Shown here: positions 51,476 through 55,171 of the stretch, piece after piece
How positions within the stretch are numbered: position 1 is the first letter of the stretch
How the letters are laid out: the number at the start of each line of letters is the position of its first letter
Assembly (NCBI RefSeq): GCF_012034385.1
Contig: NZ_JAAVJB010000011.1
Coordinates: 1 to 55,171, forward strand
DNA: 55,171 nucleotides
Direction of reading: 5' to 3'
DNA from: Streptomyces spiramenti
GTDB lineage: Bacteria > Actinomycetota > Actinomycetes > Streptomycetales > Streptomycetaceae
Notes under the pieces: generated by a model
The model's input: the letters and a program-made list of their open reading frames with translations, nothing else
Databases searched by the model: none
Told to the model about the DNA's origin: nothing
Translations under genes and position numbers: made by a program

Positions 51476-53563
51476 TCAGTTCTTCGGCGGGAAGTGCTCA
51501 CCGGACCCGTCGAGCGCGAGGTAACCGCCCTTCGTGGTGTAGAGCGTCATTTCCGTGCGGCTGTTTCGCGGCCGGTGGTGGATCTCCGGGGGTGCTGCGA
51601 ATGCGGGCGCGGGGGCGGGGGCGAGCCTGACGTCACAGCGCTGCCCGCCCTGCTCGACAGTGAGCCAGAGGTCCCACACGGCCCGGGTGAGGGTCTCCGT
51701 GGTCCCGTTCGCCGCGAGGTCGAGTTCGGCGGTGAACCCCCGGGGTCGGGCAGCGGCCGGGGCACCGGCGGGTGGTTCGGCGACGGTCCGATCGCTCAGC
51801 GTCGGCTCGATCGGCTCCGTGGGCGGCTGCGGGGACCGCCCGCCGAGGAGCCGTCGCAGCGCCCCGAAGCCGCCCGACGGTGCGGGGGGTGCCTCACGCG
51901 GCCGGAGCGCGAGGGAGAGGCGCAGCAGCTCGGCGGGGACCTCGGTGAGCCACGCCGCGCCGTGGACGGTGAGTCGGTCGCCGTCCCAGGAGAGGTCGGT
52001 GACGGTGGCACCCGCGGTCACGGGGTGGTGGGTGCCGCCGACGTCCAGGGAGTAGCGCCGGGTCTTGGTCGCATAGGGGACGACGCCGGTGGCGCCGGCG
52101 GGGGTTGCGAGGAGTCGGCCGGCGGGCTGCGCGAGGCCGGCCGCGTCGGAGGGGACGGGGAGTCGGACGGTGCGTTCCAGGCCGTGGAAGGCGACGGTCA
52201 GCCGGGCGTCCCAGACGCCCGGGGTCAGCGGCGCGCCGTTGTCCGCGGTGGCGGGGTCGAGGGTGACGCCCCAGTGGGTGGGTGCCCCCGCGTCGCCGGC
52301 AGTGGCATCTGCGGCGGCGCCGGGACGGGCGGGGAGTCGGAGCTCGCGGTCGTCCTGGCGGTGCCGCAGCAGGAGGGAGACCGCGGCGGTGTCGAGGTCG
52401 GTGCCGGCGACCCGGCAGTCGCCGGTGAGCTCCAGTCGGCCACCGTCCCAATCGGAGGAGAGCAGGCGCGCCTTGAGCCGGAGGCGGTCGGTCACGTCGA
52501 AGTACTCGTCGGGCAGGGCCTGCTCGTCGGTGCGGAAGTAGGGGTAGCGGCGGTAGGCGCGGCCGGCGTCGAACAGCAGCGGGGCGTCGGCGGCTTCGGC
52601 CGCGCGGCGGGCCACCTCGGTGGACCGCTCGATGTCGCCGTCGGCGAGCAGGCGCAGTTGCAGGCTCTCGTAGGCGGTGAGTTCGCCGCGGATGGCGGGT
52701 GTCCAGTGGCGTTCGTACAGGGCGACGGCTCGTTCCCAGACCTGCGCGCGGAACTCGGTGTCGGGGTGGGCGAGGCCGACCGGGAGCATGTCGTCGGCGA
52801 CGGTGCGGAAGTGGCGGCCGAGGAGCCGCGTGCGGCCGTTCTCGTCCTCGACGCCTTCGGCGACGAGGTCCATGAGTATCTCGACGTATCGGACGACTTC
52901 CTCGACATTGCGACTGCGCTGCATGATGTTGCCGCCGTCGTCGCGCTGCCGGAGGTAATAGCAGTCGTAGTCGCCGACGACGGAGGTCCCTGCGGAAGCG
53001 AGGTGGAACTCGGTGACGAACACCTGGTCCTCGCCCCACCAGAGGGATTCGTCGAAGCGGATTCCGTTGTCCACGACGACGGACCTCCGGTAGAGCTTCT
53101 GAGGGCTCAGCGCGCGGTAGATCTCGGAGGTGTAGAGGTCCACCTTCCCGCTCTTTCCGTACGCCTTCACCGAGGTGCTCCGCCCCACCCCGACAAGCTT
53201 TCCGAGCACCATGTCGGAGTTGTCGCGATCGGCGGCCTCCACCATGAGTTCGAGGGCTTTCTCCCCGAGAATGTCGTCGGCGTCCATGAGGAAGAGGTAA
53301 CGCCCCGTGGCGAGTTCCATCCCCTGGTTGCGCGGGGCGCTCGGGCCGCCGGATCCGACCTCACGGCGCACGAGCCGCATCGAGGGGTGGGCCTCGGCGC
53401 GACGTCGCAGCTCATCCTCGCTGCCGTCGTCGGAGGCGTCATCCACCACGATCACCTCGAAACGCGACGATCCGAGCGACTGCGCAAATACCGAGTCGAG
53501 GCATTCGACGAGGTACGGCATGGAATTGTAGACGGGAACGACAACGGAAACATCGGGTCGCAC
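51476..53563 (-). CDS. Family 2 glycosyltransferase with C-terminal beta modules
   Basis: A 695-residue GT-A glycosyltransferase. The start VRPDVSVVVPVYNSMPYLVE, VIVVDDASDDGSED, GRYLFLMDADDILG (metal-binding DAD) and the acceptor region FDESLWWGEDQVFVTEFHLA are typical of GT2 wall teichoic-acid-type transferases. Residues about 390-695 hold at least two related beta-sandwich-like modules (ARLLSSDWDGGRLELTG and TDLSWDGDRLTVHG). No membrane spans are present. GTG 53563 has GGAGGT 6 nt upstream, which decides the start. It is divergent from the acyltransferase gene and followed by tandem terminators. Confidence 0.9.
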   Translation of the reverse strand: MRPDVSVVVPVYNSMPYLVECLDSVFAQSLGSSRFEVIVVDDASDDGSEDELRRRAEAHPSMRLVRREVGSGGPSAPRNQGMELATGRYLFLMDADDILGEKALELMVEAADRDNSDMVLGKLVGVGRSTSVKAYGKSGKVDLYTSEIYRALSPQKLYRRSVVVDNGIRFDESLWWGEDQVFVTEFHLASAGTSVVGDYDCYYLRQRDDGGNIMQRSRNVEEVVRYVEILMDLVAEGVEDENGRTRLLGRHFRTVADDMLPVGLAHPDTEFRAQVWERAVALYERHWTPAIRGELTAYESLQLRLLADGDIERSTEVARRAAEAADAPLLFDAGRAYRRYPYFRTDEQALPDEYFDVTDRLRLKARLLSSDWDGGRLELTGDCRVAGTDLDTAAVSLLLRHRQDDRELRLPARPGAAADATAGDAGAPTHWGVTLDPATADNGAPLTPGVWDARLTVAFHGLERTVRLPVPSDAAGLAQPAGRLLATPAGATGVVPYATKTRRYSLDVGGTHHPVTAGATVTDLSWDGDRLTVHGAAWLTEVPAELLRLSLALRPREAPPAPSGGFGALRRLLGGRSPQPPTEPIEPTLSDRTVAEPPAGAPAAARPRGFTAELDLAANGTTETLTRAVWDLWLTVEQGGQRCDVRLAPAPAPAFAAPPEIHHRPRNSRTEMTLYTTKGGYLALDGSGEHFPPKN

Positions 53564-53704
53564 GAAGTACCTCCGGTAGCCCTGCACAGCGTGCAACCAG
53601 CCTACCGGCCGCGGGAGTTTGCGGTCCGGGTATCGCCTCCCGGGGGACGCGAACGGGCCGGTGCGGGTTACGAATCCGTTAGCTGCCGACGCTTCGGCTA
53701 CCGG

Positions 53705-53710
53705 TATGAT
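53705..53710 (+). promoter_or_regulatory. -10 box of acyltransferase gene (TATGAT)
   Basis: TATGAT is a near-consensus -10 box, giving a transcription start about 53717 and an 87-nt leader before GTG 53804 or 45 nt before ATG 53762. It is in the divergent gap with the GT2 gene. Confidence 0.45.
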
Positions 53711-53803
53711 CAGCCGGATGTCCACACGCGTGAGCCGCACCTGTGGTCGACGACACACCTGATGGGCATTTCATCACCGACTCGTAACGACTTCGGAGCC
53801 TAC

Positions 53804-55006
53804 GTGGCGCGCATCATGAAGGGGCTTTTCACGAGAAGAGCCCGCAGCAAGTCCCGCGACCCCTGGTGGGACAATGTCCGGTACACCTCCGGGACGCTGG
53901 TGGTCGTGGGGCACACGATCGAACCGCTCCGCGACATGGAGGGGCCGCTCTGGCTCTGGTTGGTCACCTGGGCGCTGCGGCTCCCGGTGTTCGTGATGGT
54001 GTGCGGCTACTTCAGCAGCGCCGGTCCGCTCAACCTCCGCGAGGCGCGGCGAATAATCGAGTCCATCGCGCTGCCGTACGTCTTCTTCACCGCACTCCAG
54101 ACTCTCCAGGTGAGATGGCTGGAAGGCGAGTGGAAGATCTATCTGGGGCTTCCCAAGTGGACGCTGTGGTTCCTCCTCTCGCTCATCGTGTGGCGTGTGG
54201 CGCTGCCGTATGTCGTCGCGTTGCGGTTCCCGTTCACGCTGACCGTGCTGGCGTCGTTGTCCATCGGTTACTTCAACGAGTTCGGCTCCGAGTTCTCGGC
54301 CTCGCGGACGGTCGCCCTCTTCCCCTTCTTCGTACTGGGTTGGAAGATCCGACAGGGGCTCTTCGCGGACCTGTTCAGCCGGGGGTGGACCCGCTGGCTG
54401 AGTCTCGGACTGCTGCTGGGCTCCGGGGTCGTGGCGTGGCTGGTCCGCGAGGAGGTGCGGATCGGGTGGACCACGCTGGCCGCGCCGTACGTCTCGCAGG
54501 TCGAGACCTTCGGCCTGGCCTGGGCGTGGGTGTTCCGCGCGGCCCTGCTGACCTGGGGTGTCGTCCTGGGTCTGTGTCTGATCAACCTGGTGCCCCGGCG
54601 ACGCATCCCGGTGGTGACCTACCTCGGGGCCGGCGGCATGTACATCTATCTGCTGCATCCGCTGGTGCTCCGGCCGCTGCGCGAGACGGGGATCTTCGAG
54701 CGGATCGACAGCCGCGAGGAGCAGGTCCTGGCGGTCCTGGCGGCGGTGGCGCTGGCCGCGATGCTGGCGTCTCCCCCGGTCCGGGCCGTGATGAAGCCGC
54801 TGGTCCAGCCCAGCGTGCCGTGGTTGTTCTCGCGGGAGGTGCGGGACGCCTCGGTACGGCGGAAGCCGAAGCCGGTCGAGGCCGAGGGACCGACGGAGGC
54901 GGAGGGGGCGACGGGACCGGCGGACCCCGCGGAGGACGGACCGCGGGCGGCGACCCCGACTGCGGGTGGGCAGGAGCAGCAGCCGGCCGGGGCCGGCAAC
55001 CGCTGA
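53804..55006 (+). CDS. Acyltransferase 3 family membrane protein
   Basis: An approximately 400-residue polytopic membrane protein of the acyltransferase-3 (OafA/fucose-acetylase-like) family, which O-acetylates surface sugars. It opens with a short basic segment and RDPWWDNVRYTSGTLVVVGH, whose RDxxxDxxR and the downstream His are typical, and has about ten hydrophobic spans. The last 75 residues are a Pro/Glu/Ala-rich cytoplasmic tail. Start uncertain: GTG 53804 has GGAG 5 nt upstream; ATG 53762 and ATG 53816 are in-frame alternatives. Next to GT2 and Stealth genes it probably decorates the same polymer. Confidence 0.86.
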   Translation: MARIMKGLFTRRARSKSRDPWWDNVRYTSGTLVVVGHTIEPLRDMEGPLWLWLVTWALRLPVFVMVCGYFSSAGPLNLREARRIIESIALPYVFFTALQTLQVRWLEGEWKIYLGLPKWTLWFLLSLIVWRVALPYVVALRFPFTLTVLASLSIGYFNEFGSEFSASRTVALFPFFVLGWKIRQGLFADLFSRGWTRWLSLGLLLGSGVVAWLVREEVRIGWTTLAAPYVSQVETFGLAWAWVFRAALLTWGVVLGLCLINLVPRRRIPVVTYLGAGGMYIYLLHPLVLRPLRETGIFERIDSREEQVLAVLAAVALAAMLASPPVRAVMKPLVQPSVPWLFSREVRDASVRRKPKPVEAEGPTEAEGATGPADPAEDGPRAATPTAGGQEQQPAGAGNR

Positions 55007-55050
55007 CCCGCTGACCTGGCCGGACCGACCGGCGGTCGAGACCGGTGACG

Positions 55051-55088
55051 GGCCGTCGCCCCCCCTGGGGGCGGCGGCCTCTCCGTTT
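55051..55088 (+). terminator. Terminator after acyltransferase gene
   Basis: A 13-bp stem with one G-T pair (55051-55063 with 55067-55079), a 3-nt loop, and TCTCCGTTT afterwards, 44 nt past the stop codon. Confidence 0.75.
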
Positions 55089-55171
55089 CGCCCCGGGGCC
55101 CCGGAGTCACCAGCGGGGTGCGGAAACCACCGGCGCGGTCCGGGGGTTCGACGGAACGCGCCGTGGCCCCC

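Noticed and set aside
51494..53761. Upstream extension of the acyltransferase frame to 51494
   Set aside because: Runs antisense through the whole GT2 gene; the acyltransferase family begins at the RDPWWDN segment.

Overview
The window is high-GC DNA (well over 70% G+C by eye, with strong G/C at third codon positions), many GTG starts and the gene order of a Streptomyces chromosome: era next to a cytidine-deaminase-like gene, hrcA-dnaJ-rsmE, hemW, lepA/rpsT/holA/comEC/comEA, leuS, nadD-LCP-rsfS and proA-proB. I read it as core chromosome of Streptomyces or a close relative. I see no insertion sequence, prophage, integrase, CRISPR array or rRNA.

Layout: 0-3.5 kb holds a secreted protein, a zinc-less cytidine-deaminase-like protein and era (+). 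3.9-8.9 kb holds RNase Z, a HIT protein and a tricorn-type protease (-). 9.1-10.9 kb holds an NSS-family symporter with its MetS-type small subunit (+). 11.2-14.3 kb is the heat-shock operon hrcA-dnaJ-rsmE (-) behind a CIRCE operator. 14.5-16.1 kb holds an MBL-fold hydrolase and a DUF3097 protein (+). 16.2-22 kb holds hemW, a long-chain acyl-CoA synthetase and lepA (-). rpsT (+) and holA (-) converge, and holA diverges from a small acidic protein. 24.4-29.9 kb holds comEC, comEA, degV and a membrane coiled-coil protein (-). 30.3-33.3 kb is leuS (-) behind a leucine-codon leader peptide and an attenuator. Two identical tRNA-Ala(GGC) genes follow. 34-39.2 kb holds a zinc-ribbon-like protein, a histidine phosphatase, rsfS, an LCP/LytR_C protein, nadD and a 50-residue membrane protein (-). 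39.3-43.5 kb holds an M48 protease and two paralogous single-span membrane proteins. 43.5-47.7 kb holds proA and proB with two hypotheticals. 47.9-55 kb is a surface-polysaccharide block: galE, a Stealth phosphotransferase, a large GT2 glycosyltransferase (-) and an acyltransferase-3 (+).

Functional themes are translation and ribosome assembly (era, rsfS, lepA, rpsT, leuS, rsmE, tRNA-Ala), proteostasis (hrcA, dnaJ, tricorn, M48), proline synthesis, NAD synthesis, and envelope glycopolymers (LCP protein and the 48-55 kb block). A repeated signal is a TANNNT-like -10 box placed 6-8 nt before the start codon, with no Shine-Dalgarno sequence, at about sixteen genes. These are probably leaderless transcripts. 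The best regulatory finds are the leuS attenuator with its 12-residue leader containing three consecutive Leu codons, and a histidine-phosphatase gene whose only usable start is a CTG overlapping the rsfS stop.
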